DNA of 64,000 bases from the NCBI GenBank assembly GCA_023014485.1, contig JAJOZX010005617.1, positions 62,001 to 126,000 of the forward strand. Direction: 5' to 3'. Below, in pieces: positions 19,774 to 31,777 of the stretch. Origin of the DNA: Bathynomus jamesi (lineage: Eukaryota > Arthropoda > Malacostraca > Isopoda > Cirolanidae). The notes under the pieces were generated by a model. The model was not told where the DNA came from. It worked only from the letters and a program-made list of their open reading frames with translations, and ran no database searches. A program made the position numbers and the translations under genes. How positions within the stretch are numbered: position 1 is the stretch's first letter; each line of letters begins with the position of its first letter.

Positions 19774-20155
19774 GCTAGATAATAACAATATGAAATTAGA
19801 ATCAAAATAAATGTGAACAGACAAAATAATTTCTATAAAACCTATTCATTAAAAGCAAATTTTAAAAGACTAAAAGAAGAGGGTTAAATTCAAAGTTATA
19901 AAAATTTACATATAAAATTACAAGAAATTTAAAAAGCTATTTTAAATTACATATAGTGTAGTAAATTTGAAATTATTACACTGGAATAATTAACACTAAT
20001 ACAATGGAATAATTAACACTACGAACCTTTCAATGCTGGTTCCGAGGCACGAGTAATTAAAACAAAACAAAACAGGAAACAAACTAGGGTTGGGCGGTTG
20101 GAGAGTTATAAGTTGGGAGGGGGGATTATAAAAAATTGGGGGGGGGGAGGGGGGA

Positions 20156-22059
20156 TTATAAAAAATTTAGAGGGACAGCTGAGGAATCCACGTTTAGAGA
20201 AGGGTCAATGTTTAATATAAAGAGATTCCAAATTCTAAGTGAGTTAGGACAAGAATTACAACCGAGAATTTTAAAATTATCTAAAGTGACATCAGTTTTG
20301 CATTTAATACTATGTTCCCGAATACTAGAGGCTTCTTTTTTATTTAAAATTTTACCTGTTCGGCAACTTATTCCCATATGCGAATAAAATCTAGCCCTGA
20401 GGGAGCGCACGGTGCTGCCAATATAAGTACCAAGGAGACACCTTGGCAGGTAAATAAATATACAACACCGCTACGCAACGAATCAGGAGTTCGATCCTTC
20501 GCTGAGAAAAGCTACCTAAAGACATTTTGTTAATAAATATAATGCGAAAATCAGTATGATAAAAAAATTCTCTTAACAACTTTGTAAATTTAAGTTTAAA
20601 TTCTTTATTCATGGGACCCATTTCAGGTACCAAGAAATATTTTATATCTTTAGGCATTGAAATACAGGGAAGTTGAGGGCTATAAACATTATTTAAGAAA
20701 TATCTTATTAGTTTATCTACATATTGAACAGGAAAACTATTATTGGTAAAATATGATCATAAATTATTAAATTCATCGTTAAGTAAGGTAAAACTAGAGG
20801 TCAAATTATATCCTCTGAACAAGAGAGTTTTAATACACGACATCTTATAGTTAAATCAGTAAAACTAAAGAAATTCATGCCCAAACCAGTAAAAGTGAGT
20901 TTCCTGTAAACTGATGTAGTAATAGAATCACCTTTTTTCGAATTAAAAGATCTAAAAAGGGAAGGGAGCCATTTTTCTCAGTTTCCATTGTATAAGTTAT
21001 ATTGGGGTGCAGAGAATTTAAGAAGTTAAAAAATTGTTGCGCTTGTAGAGCATTATCAAAAACAGCTATCGAGTCATCAACGAAGCGTCGATAGAAAATT
21101 GGTTTACAATGGGTGGAGATTGTCTAAAAATTACACTTTCTAATGAGTCATAAAAAAATCAGCTGATAAAGGTCCGACGGGTGATCCCATCCCAACACCA
21201 TCAATTTGTTGGTAAACCTTATTATTGAAAGTAAAATAACATTGCTTAAAAACCAATTCTAAAAGTTCCTTAAAATAAGACCATGAAAAACCATGAAAAC
21301 TATCAACAGAGCTAAAAACCCTATCTAAAATAATGGCAATAGTTTCTGACACAGGTACATTCGAGAAAAGCGACTTTACATCAAAACTGACAAAAAACTT
21401 TTTTGAATCGAAATTCTCACTAAGAAGATCTTTTTGAAATTCATAAGAGTTATTTATAGTATAAGCATTTTTCGCAAAAGGTGACAGGAGACCAACAACA
21501 AATTTTGCCAATTGAAAGGTAGGTAAGTTATACGAAGCTAAAATAGGACGGAGAGGTGTTCCAACTTTATGGATTTTAGGCAAACAGTATAATTGAGCAA
21601 GATCAGAACCAGATACGAACAACTGAGAGTAAGTATCGTTTTTTATTATCTTTAAAGACTTTAATCGTGACAAAAATCTATTAACTTGGTCTTCCAACCT
21701 TAAAATGACTTTATTGACGGGTTCAAGAATTTGTTTGAATTTGCTAACATCACTTAGGATTTCATTAGTTTTATTTATGTAATCAGATTTATTCAAAATA
21801 ACAACTCCGTTGCCCTTGTCCGGTCTAGTCACAACAATCTCCTGGTTCTTTGCCAAATTCTTAATAACCTGCAAGTCACTCTTCTTAAATATGAAAGATT
21901 TAAATTTAAGGTTTCTAAGTTTGTGAAAAAATTCATGGGTTAAATTAGCAAACTGACATTTAAAATTATTAAAATCACCAACATGGGGAACATTTTTCAA
22001 GCCATTAAAAATTTTTTCAAAGTAAAGAAAAAACGAAGGCTTATATATTTGAAATAATG
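20156..22059 (-). pseudogene. Penelope 1a left copy: RT plus GIY-YIG, frameshifted
   Basis: Reading leftward: LFQIYKPSFFLYFEK, then the conserved RPDKGNGVVIL, YCLPKIHKVGTPLRPIL, motif A FVSFDVKSLF and motif B GVGMGSPVGPLSADFF. A frameshift at ~21145 follows, in which CATTTAG of the sister copy reads CATTAG. The FVDD motif C is still visible in another frame at ~21080. The endonuclease half begins MPKDIKYFLVPEMGP (20657) and breaks after LGSF at ~20500, in a run where the sister copy has FFSAKD. The GIY-YIG end with SLRARFYSH returns in another frame to 20156. The N-terminal third is absent. Confidence 0.9.
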
Positions 22060-23270
22060 TACCTGTATCAGAAACTATTGCCATTATTTTAGATAGGGTT
22101 TTTAGCTCTGTTGATAGTTTTCATGGTTTTTCATGGTCTTATTTTAAGGAACTTTTAGAATTGGTTTTTAAGCAATGTTATTTTACTTTCAATAATAAGG
22201 TTTACCAACAAATTGATGGTGTTGGGATGGGATCACCCGTCGGACCTTTATCAGCTGATTTTTTTCTGACTCATTTAGAAAGTGTAATTTTTAGACAATC
22301 TCCCACCCATTGTAAACCAATTTTCTATCGACGCTTCGTTGATGACTCGATAGCTGTTTTTGATAATGCTCTACAAGCGCAACAATTTTTTAACTTCTTA
22401 AATTCTCTGCACCCCAATATAACTTATACAATGGAAACTGAGAAAAATGGCTCCCTTCCCTTTTTAGATCTTTTAATTTCGAAAAAAGGTGATTCTATTA
22501 CTACATCAGTTTACAGGAAACCCACTTTTACTGGTTTGGGCATGAATTTCTTTAGTTTTACTGATTTTAACTATAAGATGTCGTGTATTAAAACTCTCTT
22601 GTTCAGAGGATATAATTTGACCTCTAGTTTTACCTTACTTAACGATGAATTTAATAATTTATGATCATATTTTACCAATAATAGTTTTCCTGTTCAATAT
22701 GTAGATAAACTAATAAGATATTTCTTAAATAATGTTTATAGCCCTCAACTTCCCTGTATTTCAATGCCTAAAGATATAAAATATTTCTTGGTACCTGAAA
22801 TGGGTCCCATGAATAAAGAATTTAAACTTAAATTTACAAAGTTGTTAAGAGAATTTTTTTATCATACTGATTTTCGCATTATATTTATTAACAAAATGTC
22901 TTTAGGTAGCTTTTTCTCAGCGAAGGATCGAACTCCTGATTCGTTGCGTAGCGGTGTTGTATATTTATTTACCTGCCCAAGGTGTCTCCTTGGTACTTAT
23001 ATTGGCAGCACCGTGCGCTCCCTCAGGGCTAGATTTTATTCGCATATGGGAATAAGTTGCCGAACAGGTAAAATTTTAAATAAAAAAGAAGCCTCTAGTA
23101 TTCGGGAACATAGTATTAAATGCAAAACTGATGTCACTTTAGATAATTTTAAAATTCTCGGTTGTAATTCTTGTCCTAACTCACTTAGAATTTTGGAATC
23201 TCTTTATATTAAAACATTGACCCCTTCTCTAAACGTGGATTCCTCAGCTGTCCCTCTAAATTTTTTATAA
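22060..23270 (+). pseudogene. Penelope 1a right copy: partial RT plus GIY-YIG
   Basis: Starts inside the RT at VPVSETIAIILDRVF. Motif B GVGMGSPVGPL and the catalytic FVDD (in FYRRFVDDSIAVF) are intact, followed by NGSLPFLDLL and YRKPTFTG. A stop (TGA at 22662) interrupts before the final part. From 22764 to 23270 a 168-codon frame carries the complete GIY-YIG nuclease: VVYLFTCPRCLLGTYIGST, with an inserted Cys-x2-Cys, then Arg in LRARFYSH and the likely metal-binding Glu in LRILESLYI. Ends SSAVPLNFL. The endonuclease nicks target DNA for insertion and the RT copies the template. Confidence 0.92.
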
Positions 23271-23661
23271 TCCCCCCTCCCCCCTCCCCAATTTTTTATA
23301 ATCCCCCCTCCCCAACTTATAACTCTCCAACCGCCCAACCCATAGTTTGTTTCCTGTTTTGTTTTGTTTTAAATTACTCGTGCCTCGGAACCAGCATTGA
23401 AAGGTTCGTAGTGTTAATTATTCCATTGTATTAGTGTTAATTATTCCAGTGTAATAATTTCAAATTTACTACACTATATGTAATTTAAAAATAGCTTTTT
23501 AAACTTCTTGTAATTTTATATGTAAATTTTTATAACTTTGAATTTAACCCTCTTCTTTTAGTCTTTTTAAAATTTGCTTTTAATGAATAGGTTTTATAGA
23601 AATTATTTTGTCTTGTTCACATTTATTTATTGATTCTAATTTCATATTGTTATTATCTAGC

Positions 23662-23687
23662 CTGATGATGAACGTATTGCTCGAAAC
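23662..23687 (+). ncRNA. Hammerhead-like core, stem weakened
   Basis: CTGATGA...GAAAC as at 19748-19773, but stem II reads GAAC/GCTC (one G to A change), breaking one pair. The two 3' ends of the same foldback thus differ at the candidate ribozyme. Confidence 0.45.
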
Positions 23688-23786
23688 GTTGCGCATTAAA
23701 GAAGACTTTTCATGGCATTTACATTCCTCCTTGTCATTGGATTTCTCCTAAATATTAAATTGAAGCTTTGTAGAAGCAACCCGCAT

Positions 23787-23789
<3 letters not shown>

Positions 23790-23862
<73 letters not shown>
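23790..23862. repeat. (TA)n microsatellite
   Basis: 73-base TA run abutting the Penelope 3' flank GTAGAAGCAACCCGCATGA, a flank shared with the element at 39.2 kb. Confidence 0.95.
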
Positions 23863-23865
<3 letters not shown>

Positions 23866-23867
23866 GA

Positions 23868-24250
23868 TTGAACTCAGAATGGTCCCCCGAGTTTTTTCAT
23901 GATACACACAGACCGTGCATGGGACAAGGAACTCTTCTGGGAAAATTAAATCCACTATAGTCCGAATAAGTAATGGTAAATGACAAACACTCTAGTTTTT
24001 TCTTTTTCATGATGTTAGCATGACGTGGGCAACGGGTCACTCGCAAAGAGGCTCCAAAAATATAGCTTCCTCACCAGCTACCTGCAAAGCAGATAGTATC
24101 CTATTTTCGGCCTCTTTGCGAGTGACCCGTTGCCCACGTCGGGCTAACATCATGAAAAAGAAAAAACTATAGTGTTTGTTATTTACCATTACTTATTCGG
24201 ACTATAGTGGATTTAATTTTCCCAGAAGAGTTCCTTGTTCTATACACGGT
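23868..24250. repeat. Foldback repeat, family 5
   Basis: Arms TCCACTATAGTCCGAATAAG...GGGCAACGGGTCACTCGCAA and their complement face each other across ~60 bp centred near 24080. Related to the copy at 55.4-56.0 kb. No ORF of note. Confidence 0.8.
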
Positions 24251-24260
24251 CTGATTGGTT

Positions 24261-24495
<235 letters not shown>

Positions 24496-24553
24496 TTATG
24501 TTTCCAAAGAAATGTAGCAAAGTATATCGCATCTTGATCGAGCATTTTTTAAG

Positions 24554-24810
24554 AAATGCAAACGTTGTTTACAAAGGCGGAAACAGAGAGGGCTATTCCA
24601 ATGAACTTCCGACTAGCAGCACTCACCTTACTTCTCATAAAATGTTATGAAAGAATATTTGGAGCAAGAATTCCTTGCTTTTTGGAAGAGAAATATCTAC
24701 TAATCCCAACTGACATAAATTTAGAATCGCGACATCTTCTCTTGTACAGATATTATCAACAGAGATTGTTTTTAGAGCGTTTGTCAATTCATTGTTTTGA
24801 CAAACGCCCT
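24554..24810 (+). pseudogene. LINE reverse transcriptase fragment
   Basis: VVYKGGNREGYSN, then LIKCYERIFGARIPCFLEEK in another frame, and a degraded NPNQHGFR-like block correspond to the fingers of a CR1-group RT. Frames shift at least twice. Ends just before the mariner foldback. Confidence 0.55.
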
Positions 24811-24973
24811 AAAAGAAATCCTTATATATATACACACACACACGAGGGTAATTCAATAAGTATCCGCACTATTTATTTTCACATCTGATAGATTATAAAC
24901 ACATCACTTCTCAACATAGTCTCCCTGTTTCTCAATACACTTAGTCCAGCGATCTACAAGCTTCCTAATGCCA

Positions 24974-25456
24974 TCACAAAAAATGTTTTTGGCTGTGTTG
25001 ACGCCTCAAAGCGTCTTTTAGTGGTCCAAACAGGTAAAAATCCGAAGGTGCCAGGTCTGGACTGTAGGCTGGATGGTCATGAACTTCAAATTTAAGTTCT
25101 TGAAGGCATTTTCTAGTCTGTGTAGCGGTATGAGGGCGCGCATTGTCGTGTAACAGAATAACACCTTCCGACAATCTCCCTCTCCGTTTTGTGCGAATTG
25201 CTTGCTTTAACTCATTCAGAAGCATGACAGAATACGATGCACTTATTATTGTAGTTCCACGCTCTAGATAATGTTCAAGGATAGGGCCTCGTGTATCCCA
25301 AAACAGTGTTAGCATAACTTTACCTACTGACGGCTGCGACGGGAGATGTTGGATGCTTCCATTGCATGCTCTGTCGTTTGCTTTCTGGTTCATAGTGATG
25401 GATCCAGGTTTCATCTCCAGTACCTTCAAGAACTTAAATTTGACGTTCTCGACCAT
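24974..25456 (-). pseudogene. Mariner transposase, C-terminal two thirds
   Basis: Minus-strand 160-codon frame with mariner D,D,D hallmarks: LTLFWDTRGPILEHYL (first Asp), GVILLHDNARPHTA (second Asp) and HPAYSPDLAPSDFYLFGPLK (third Asp, 34-residue-type spacing). The N-terminal helix-turn-helix half is missing because the foldback junction replaces it. A ~55-base deletion relative to the plus arm (after LKDAL) removes part of the tail. A dead element; it could be mobilised only through its ends. Confidence 0.9.
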
Positions 25457-25636
25457 CCAGCCTACAGTCCAGACCTGGCACCTTCGGATTTTTACCTGTT
25501 TGGACCACTAAAAGACGCTTTGAGAGGTCAGCGATTCCAAGGCGATGATGACCTGAAGGAGGCGGTGCATGACTGGCTACGCACACAGCCAAAAACATTC
25601 TTTTGTGATGGCATTAGGAAGCTTGTAGATCGCTGA
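25420..25636 (+). pseudogene. Mariner transposase tail, plus-strand arm
   Basis: Encodes LQELKFDVLDHPAYSPDLAP, then SDFYLFGPLKDALRGQRF and a complete C-terminus ending GIRKLVDR. It duplicates the tail of the minus-strand arm in inverse orientation. Confidence 0.88.
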
Positions 25637-25752
25637 ACTAAGTGTATTGAGAAACAGGGAGACTATGTTGAGAAGTGATGTGTTTATAATCTATCAGATG
25701 TTAAAATAAAATTTTGAAAATAAAAAGTGCGGATACTTATTGAATTACCCTC

Positions 25753-25816
<64 letters not shown>

Positions 25817-25817
25817 T

Positions 25818-25930
25818 GTGCTACAGGGAATCTGTGTAACTAACGAAAATATCACGACTTAACCTTACATAAAATCCCTGAACACTTTAGGGATTTTATG
25901 AAATCCCTAGTTACACAGATTCTCTGTAAC
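25818..25930. repeat. Palindromic repeat
   Basis: CTACAGGGAATCTGTGTAACTA faces its complement ending GATTCTCTGTAAC. A nested arm pair AAAATCCCTGAA/TTTAGGGATTTTAT is central. Contains the recurrent TAACGAAAATATCAC string. Confidence 0.75.
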
Positions 25931-27239
25931 ATATATAAGATAAGGACTGTTTAGTTTAGTTATATATCATCATAGAATAATTCAGTTAAAACTTAGAAAA
26001 TGAGGTATTATTGGAACACGAGTTAATAAAAATAGACGTTTAATTTTTTTAAAGTCAGAGATTAGAAAGAACAGTATTCTGTATATTGTATAGTGTCTGT
26101 ACGTCCACAGTTTCAAGAATCAGTGTAGCTACGTTCTTTAGTGAACAATATTAGCCCTTTTATTATTTATAATAATTAATGAGAGCGGATGACACTAAAA
26201 TTTGTATTAAGAACTCTCCACAGAGCTTAAGCAAGATGTCAACACATTGCTTAAACGAGTTAAAGAAACCAATACGAAGCTTGTTGATGATAAATTCCGA
26301 GCTCTTATAGATACAGCTATGATAAAATAGCTTTGAAACAAACAAAGACAGACGCGGATTACGCCAAAATCTTAAATAAAGACTGGGGGAGTGATTACAT
26401 CATCAGGCTTTGAGAAACATTAAAATATTAAAACCGCGAAATGAACTAAACTATGAGAATTATGACGGGGCGTTTTCGGTGAAGGAGAGTGAATATTACG
26501 CTTAAATTATGAAAGAATTTGGTTCCATCAGCAAATGAAAACTACTTCTTAATCTTCACAAGGCCGTGCAGTAAACGAAATAATACAAAAATACAACCTC
26601 TGAAAGAGTCGTTACGCTTAAAATTTTGCAAAATGAAATGACTACTCGTCACGACAAAAATCTCTGGTAACGACGAACTCTGAGGAGTGCGTGAAAGATA
26701 CACGATAAGTATAAAAATATTGAAAAATTCTGCCCTAAATTGTAAAAACAACAAATATGATCGTATAAAACGAGCGAAACAGAAGGATTTTGGCATCATC
26801 CATAATGCAAAAGAACCAAAGTCCCTCGAGAACAAAGATGAAAAAGTCGTATCTGAATTTATTTAATATTTTTTACGTATGTAAATAGAACAGATAAAAT
26901 ACTGTAATCAATTAGCAATAATCGGAAATTGATTTCAGGCATTTCTGAACTACTGTAAATCCCTGACAAGCAACGTGTCGCGGGTTACGAAAGCGGAAAA
27001 GTAATTCTCTCCTTCATCAAATTTCATGTGGAGTATATATTTTCAGACTGGAAGAAGTTTCGGGAAGTCAGGTTGGAAGGTTGAAACAGGGCAAGGCCAA
27101 GAGCGGTTTATACTATTGACATTTTTCAACTTATCTTATCTTATCTTATAATAAAAAGTGAAATTAATAACTCTCAAGTCCCTTATCAGTGTTAGCCCGC
27201 AGTAACTGATCCACTCATTAATCCATTAGCAACTACTCG
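25931..27239. other. Unassigned, mostly non-coding
   Basis: No confident gene. 26200-26330 has an open frame with an amphipathic look (KQDVNTLLKRVKETNTKLVD) that may be an old element or exon, but I cannot identify it. A TTATC run lies at 27132-27148. Confidence 0.6.
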
Positions 27240-27256
27240 ACCAGTCCATAATATAT

Positions 27257-27323
<67 letters not shown>
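27240..27323. repeat. (AC)n(TA)n microsatellite
   Basis: ATACACAC run followed by TA run. Confidence 0.95.
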
Positions 27324-27328
<5 letters not shown>

Positions 27329-27334
27329 AGTTGT

Positions 27335-28010
27335 GTGTCTGTCTGTCTGTCTGTCCGTTTGTTAACTTTTCGGTCCCTAAAAAGAGCTGAATTAGCTAAA
27401 CAGGGCCCTACGGGAGGTGCTGGGGCGTTCGGACCCAGTAGTTGGGGGGGTGCCAGTAATTGGGGAGGGACTGGCCCCAATAATTGGGAGACAGCAGGCC
27501 CTCCAATTACTGTCGGTAAAATTATTTGGTCAATAAAACTATAGAAAAGAACGCAGCCATGAAAATCTTGAGCTTCACATTGTGTCAAGATTTGTTAAGC
27601 TTAAGATTTTCATGACTATAGTTTTATTGACCAAATAATTGGACCCCAAGTAATTGGGGGCCTGCGGGCCACCAGTTACTGGGAGTTCAATTATTTGGTC
27701 AATAAAACTATAGAAAAGAACGCAATCATGAAAATCTTAAGCATCACAAATCTTACCACAACACAATGTGTTATTGTGTTAACATTTTCATGGCTCAAGA
27801 TTTTCATGGCTGCGTTCTTTTCTATAGTTTTATTGCGGTGCTGAGGCCTTTGGGCCCAGTAATTTGGGGTGGGGGCTGGTCACACATATATTTTTGTTCA
27901 TTACTCATCACCGCCATCTACCGTATGAAATTTGGTCGAAATCGATTCAGAAACGTAAAAGTTTTTTCTGCGGATAGACACACACACACACACACACACA
28001 CATTTTCGTA
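27335..28010. repeat. Multi-copy repeat family 6, alternating orientation
   Basis: The module AATAAAACTATAGAAAAGAA with ATGAAAATCTT recurs at ~27530 (+), ~27603 (-), ~27697 (+) and ~27790 (-), with GC-rich CAGTAATTGGGG text between. Further copies lie at 28498, 28575 and 39515 (-). 27905-27985 carries AATTTGGTCGAAATCGATTC and a (AC)n tail typical of an old interspersed repeat. Confidence 0.8.
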
Positions 28011-28080
28011 AATTGGTTAGGTTAAGTTGTGATATTTTCGTTAGTTTTAACGAAAATATCACAATTTAACCTAACCAATC
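28011..28080. repeat. Perfect-looking hairpin
   Basis: TTGTGATATTTTCGTTA and its complement TAACGAAAATATCACAA form ~30-base arms, including GGTTAGGTTAA ends, around a 4-base loop. Confidence 0.8.
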
Positions 28081-28258
28081 GTCAAGGGCATACAGTTGAC
28101 CTAACCGGGCATTCAATTAACCTAACCGGGTATTATATCCCATAGAATGAATTGTTTGTTTTATTTGTCCTTTAATATAATTGAATTTGTAAATATGTTG
28201 TAGACCGCGCACGCTATAGTAGCACCAACTCAACTTAGCACCTTTTGGAAATGAACTC

Positions 28259-28261
<3 letters not shown>

Positions 28262-28304
<43 letters not shown>
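28262..28304. repeat. (TA)n microsatellite
   Basis: TA run preceding a GGTACCCGGCGTTGCCCGGG motif. Confidence 0.95.
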
Positions 28305-28305
<1 letters not shown>

Positions 28306-28745
28306 TACCCGGCGTTGCCCGGGATAAACTTCACATTAGATCCCCAGTTTAAATAAAATAAAGTTTAAGACAAGAGGCTGAATTTGATTAAAATGATTTA
28401 TCTTAATTATTCATCCCATAACAGGTTCCCGTGCCAAATTTGGTAGCTCTAGGTCAAACGGTTTGAAGTCGTCCTAAAAACTAATTATATGTGAAGCTCA
28501 AGATTTTCATGACTGTGTTCTTTTCTAGAGTTTTATTGACCAAATAATTAATCCTAAGATTTAGAAATCTAGACAAATGTGAAGCTAAAAATTTTCACGG
28601 CTGCGTTCTTTTCTGTAGTTTAATCGCGATGCTGGGGCCTTCGGGCCCAAACAGACAAACAGACAGGCTGACCGACTCTGTGTTGACATTCTTCATTCCA
28701 TAAGAGGTTCCCGTGCCAAATTTAGTAGCTCTAGGTCAAACGGTT
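28305..28745. repeat. Ancient interspersed repeat (ACCCGGCGTTGCCCGGG type), duplicated
   Basis: Starts with ACCCGGCGTTGCCCGGG, a motif common to dispersed animal repeats. GGTTCCCGTGCCAAATTT...CTCTAGGTCAAACGGTTT occurs at ~28424 and again at ~28697, with family-6 modules between. Confidence 0.7.
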
Positions 28746-28780
28746 TGCGCTTGCATAAAGGACAAACAAACAGACAGGCG

Positions 28781-28783
<3 letters not shown>

Positions 28784-28836
<53 letters not shown>

Positions 28837-28840
28837 TGTA

Positions 28841-28890
<50 letters not shown>
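28784..28890. repeat. (TA)n double microsatellite
   Basis: Two TA runs separated by ACACTGTAATC. Confidence 0.95.
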
Positions 28891-28899
<9 letters not shown>

Positions 28900-29227
28900 T
28901 GTGTATCATAAAAAACATCAGGGAACCATTCTGAGTTCATTCCCATATACAATATATACTGTATGTAACACCTTTCTTTTGTTTTGAAATTAAGATTTTT
29001 ACAACGGTTTTTCAAAATCGAATTTTCTTTAAAAAAGAAAAATATAAGATTTAATTTATTTTCACACTAACCTTGGCGGATTTTGTCTTTTAAAAGCTTT
29101 TAGAATCAGGTCAAGGTTGACATCCATTCCACAAATGAAACGAGTAACGACATAAAGAGGTCCCATTTATTAATAATTTTATGGATTTCAACAATTATAG
29201 GGGAGTTACACGACCATATATATATAT
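28891..29227. other. No gene seen
   Basis: 28918-28950 is a reversed fragment of the family-5 repeat head (CCATTCTGAGTTCA). The rest is AT-rich unique sequence. Confidence 0.6.
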
Positions 29228-29316
29228 CGCCTTCTCCCTTCATTCCCTGACGAGATGTACTGCTGAATACACGAAAAGCCTTGGAATAATTTTTCTTTTT
29301 CCTTGTGGGTTTGCAT

Positions 29317-29325
<9 letters not shown>
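29228..29325 (+). repeat. Penelope-3 terminal repeat with hammerhead-like core
   Basis: CTGACGA (29247-29253), stem GATGTA, then TACACGAAA (29269-29276). Followed by CCTTGTGGGTTTGCATCA and (TA)n. Confidence 0.65.
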
Positions 29326-29361
<36 letters not shown>

Positions 29362-29362
<1 letters not shown>

Positions 29363-30657
29363 AGTGATGTAGCGGATGTCATTTTTTTCACATCCGCGGA
29401 TGCGGATGCGGATGAGGATGTTTGATTTCAACATCCGCGGATGCGGATGCGGATGTCTACATTTTCGTTATTTTTTAGGATATATTCGAGATTTGTTGTG
29501 TTTAACGTATATAATAAGTTATTATATAGAGAGAGCTGTAGCTATAATGTAGTATAATTGATTAATTGTACAATAATTGCTGTACTTTTCTCTGAACATA
29601 TAAAATAATATCAAGCATTAACTAATATAGAAATCAATTAGTGAATTCGTCTGCAAATAAATTCGTTATATTTTGTCGAGTTTCAGCCACAATTAGAAAC
29701 CATAATTGTGTTACCAGGATGCGGGACGTGAACCCAACTCAAATGCACCCCACCGACCTCTTTCCCCAACCTCCACCCTTATAGAAAGAGATCTTTAATT
29801 AGCTTGATAACTATTTATATTAAGTTTAAAGTTTTATTAGGCATATTTATAAATGAGTAATTAAAATAAAGTAAACTAAGATGTTCATCGTTTAATGTTC
29901 AAACTTAATTATAGGAAGGTTATGCTTAAGGAACATTAATTTTTCTGCCTTTTCTGCTGCAGGTCTGTTTCTCTTTTCATCATATATTAATCCAGCACTG
30001 CTAAATAATCTCTCGCTTGGTACGTTTGTTGGAGGACAGGCTAAATGTTTCCTTGCAAGTTTACTCAAGTATGGATAGATATTCTGCGTATTTTTCCACC
30101 AACTAATAGGATTGTCACATGCAGCCAGGCGTTTTTCTTGGTGATAGCTCTCGATCATTTTTACTACATCTTTTGACATCGCGTAGGTCTCGTCATTGCT
30201 GCTTGACTCAAGAAACTGAGAGACAGATTCTGTGATAGATTTGCTTGTTGAAGGTGTTGGTTCTGTCACTGAAACTTTTATTCTTTTGGTGGGTGGCGAA
30301 GCGACAGATTCAAGAGATTGAAGCTCTTCAACTGCTTTGCCAAGTGATGATTTAACTCGTTCTAATGTACTAGGTGAAAATAACTTAGCTTTGTAACGTG
30401 GATCTAAGTAGGTTGTAAGAGAGTAACTTCATACAAGAACAGCCTCTCGTCTTGTCGCTTGCATCACTTTTGCGCACAATGAACTAGTTCTATTAATATA
30501 GTAGAATTTGATAATTTCCGGTTATTAATGACATTTTATCTCAACGGTCCACATCCGCACGACATCCGCAGTCCAAAGTGCGGATGCGGGTGCGGATGCG
30601 GATGCGAGAAAATGTGCGGATGTTCCGCGGATGCGGATGCGGATGTGACCTACATCA

Positions 30658-30660
<3 letters not shown>
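29362..30660 (-). mobile_element. hAT element remnant with CGGATG subterminal repeats
   Basis: Ends TAGTGATGTA (left) and TACATCACTA (right). Both subterminal zones are packed with GCGGATGCGGATG-type repeats (29391-29450 and 30545-30645) in inverse orientation, as in transposase-binding arrays of hAT elements. Internal sequence is shortened to ~1.3 kb. Confidence 0.85.
29892..30440 (-). pseudogene. hAT transposase C-terminus
   Basis: Minus strand; the frame is open from about 30432: TTYLDPRYKAKLF (conserved near the end of the hAT core), a Ser/Thr linker, then the hAT dimerisation domain NPISWWKNTQNIYPYLSKLA, CPPTNVPSERLFSSAGLI and NRPAAEKAEKLMFLKHNL. This last block mediates transposase dimerisation in BED-finger hAT proteins. 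The RNase-H catalytic core and BED finger are missing, so it cannot transpose itself. The annotated Met (30269) is internal to the frame. Confidence 0.88.
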
Positions 30661-30720
<60 letters not shown>

Positions 30721-30727
30721 TATATAT
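30661..30727. repeat. (TA)n microsatellite
   Basis: TA run abutting the hAT right end. Confidence 0.95.
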
Positions 30728-31727
30728 GTTAACCCCTCCGTCTATGGCCTGGGTTGGTTCGAAGTCGACGGGGATTCTAGTTAGGTGGCAGCAACGGATG
30801 TGTTACAGTAGTTTTCTTCTATATTACTCACCTAGTTCTTCTATAGTGGCTCGGGGGATTCAGGGAGGCTTACTAAATTCTCTGAACATTCTCGGATTTT
30901 TCTTATAGCGTATCGGGGGAGTTTAATGATTAAGTTCTCTGAAGAGAGCAAGACTCGAAGGAGAAGATAAAAACTATTTCTTACTGTCATTTACTGCTAT
31001 AATATACAGGTAGTGCTCACTGCTCAGCCTCTGAATTGACTTCTGAATGAATATGGAAGATATTTCTGGGGTTTATATACCCCGATTTTACTAACATCAT
31101 CATCATTATTGAATGTTGAAGAGGCTGTATTATTTTTGCACAAGTTAAAAAAATAAAGTGAAAAAAATGGTTAAAACAGATAAACAGGATATAGGAAGAG
31201 GAAGCCATATTTTTAGCTTAACCCGCATATATTTAAATCTGCTGTTTTTTCTGATCCGCCGAGTTAATTAGATCGGAAATTGAATTAGGCATTTTTATAT
31301 TAAGATATGTATATGAGCAAATAATTAAAAGTTTAAGGCAAAACATGACTTCATCTTTTATAACTCCAAAATTTATCCCAATGAACAAACAATTAAAAAA
31401 AATAATAATATCGCCGGGTGTACATTAAATGGCGACATAATGTCGTGTCGGACATTTAGGACAATCTTAGTACATTACTGAGTACGGTATAATTTTGGTT
31501 TATTCCAATTATGGTTATAATTACCAATTAATTCATATTTACTTATTATCGTTAATTACAATTCCATTAAAGTACATTTTACTACGTTATTAAGTACATT
31601 ATTACATTATATTAAATTATTTCAGTTAATTACAGTTAATTATAGCTTTGGTTTGTTTTTACAGTGTTTCATATTAATAGACAATTAAGATGTTAGAAAT
31701 ATAATACAAAGTACATGGGCATATATG

Positions 31728-31731
<4 letters not shown>
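30728..31731. other. No recognised gene
   Basis: GC-moderate sequence to ~30960, then AT-rich. GTGGCTCGGGGGATTCAG and GTATCGGGGGAGTTTAA are partial repeats of one another near 30850 and 30910. Confidence 0.6.

Positions 31732-31776
<45 letters not shown>
31732..31776. repeat. (TA)n microsatellite
   Basis: TA run. Confidence 0.95.

Positions 31777-31777
<1 letters not shown>

Larger units (their letters stand above)
19677..23760. mobile_element. Penelope-like element 1a: head-to-head inverted pair
   Basis: The left copy reads on the minus strand (22059 to 19677), the right on the plus strand (22057 to 23760). Both are 5'-truncated and meet at about 22057-22060, where the left copy stops at LFQIYKPS and the right starts at VPVSETIA, with a few bases of overlap. 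The outer ~410 bp are inverted repeats formed by the 3' untranslated ends. (TA)n borders each side. Confidence 0.92.
24835..25765. mobile_element. Mariner foldback element
   Basis: Both ends carry CGAGGGTAATTCAATAAGTA-type termini. The outer ~250-300 bp are inverted copies of the same 3' region, so transposase tails point outward from the centre near 25425. The palindrome includes the flanking (AC)n/(GT)n. Confidence 0.85.
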
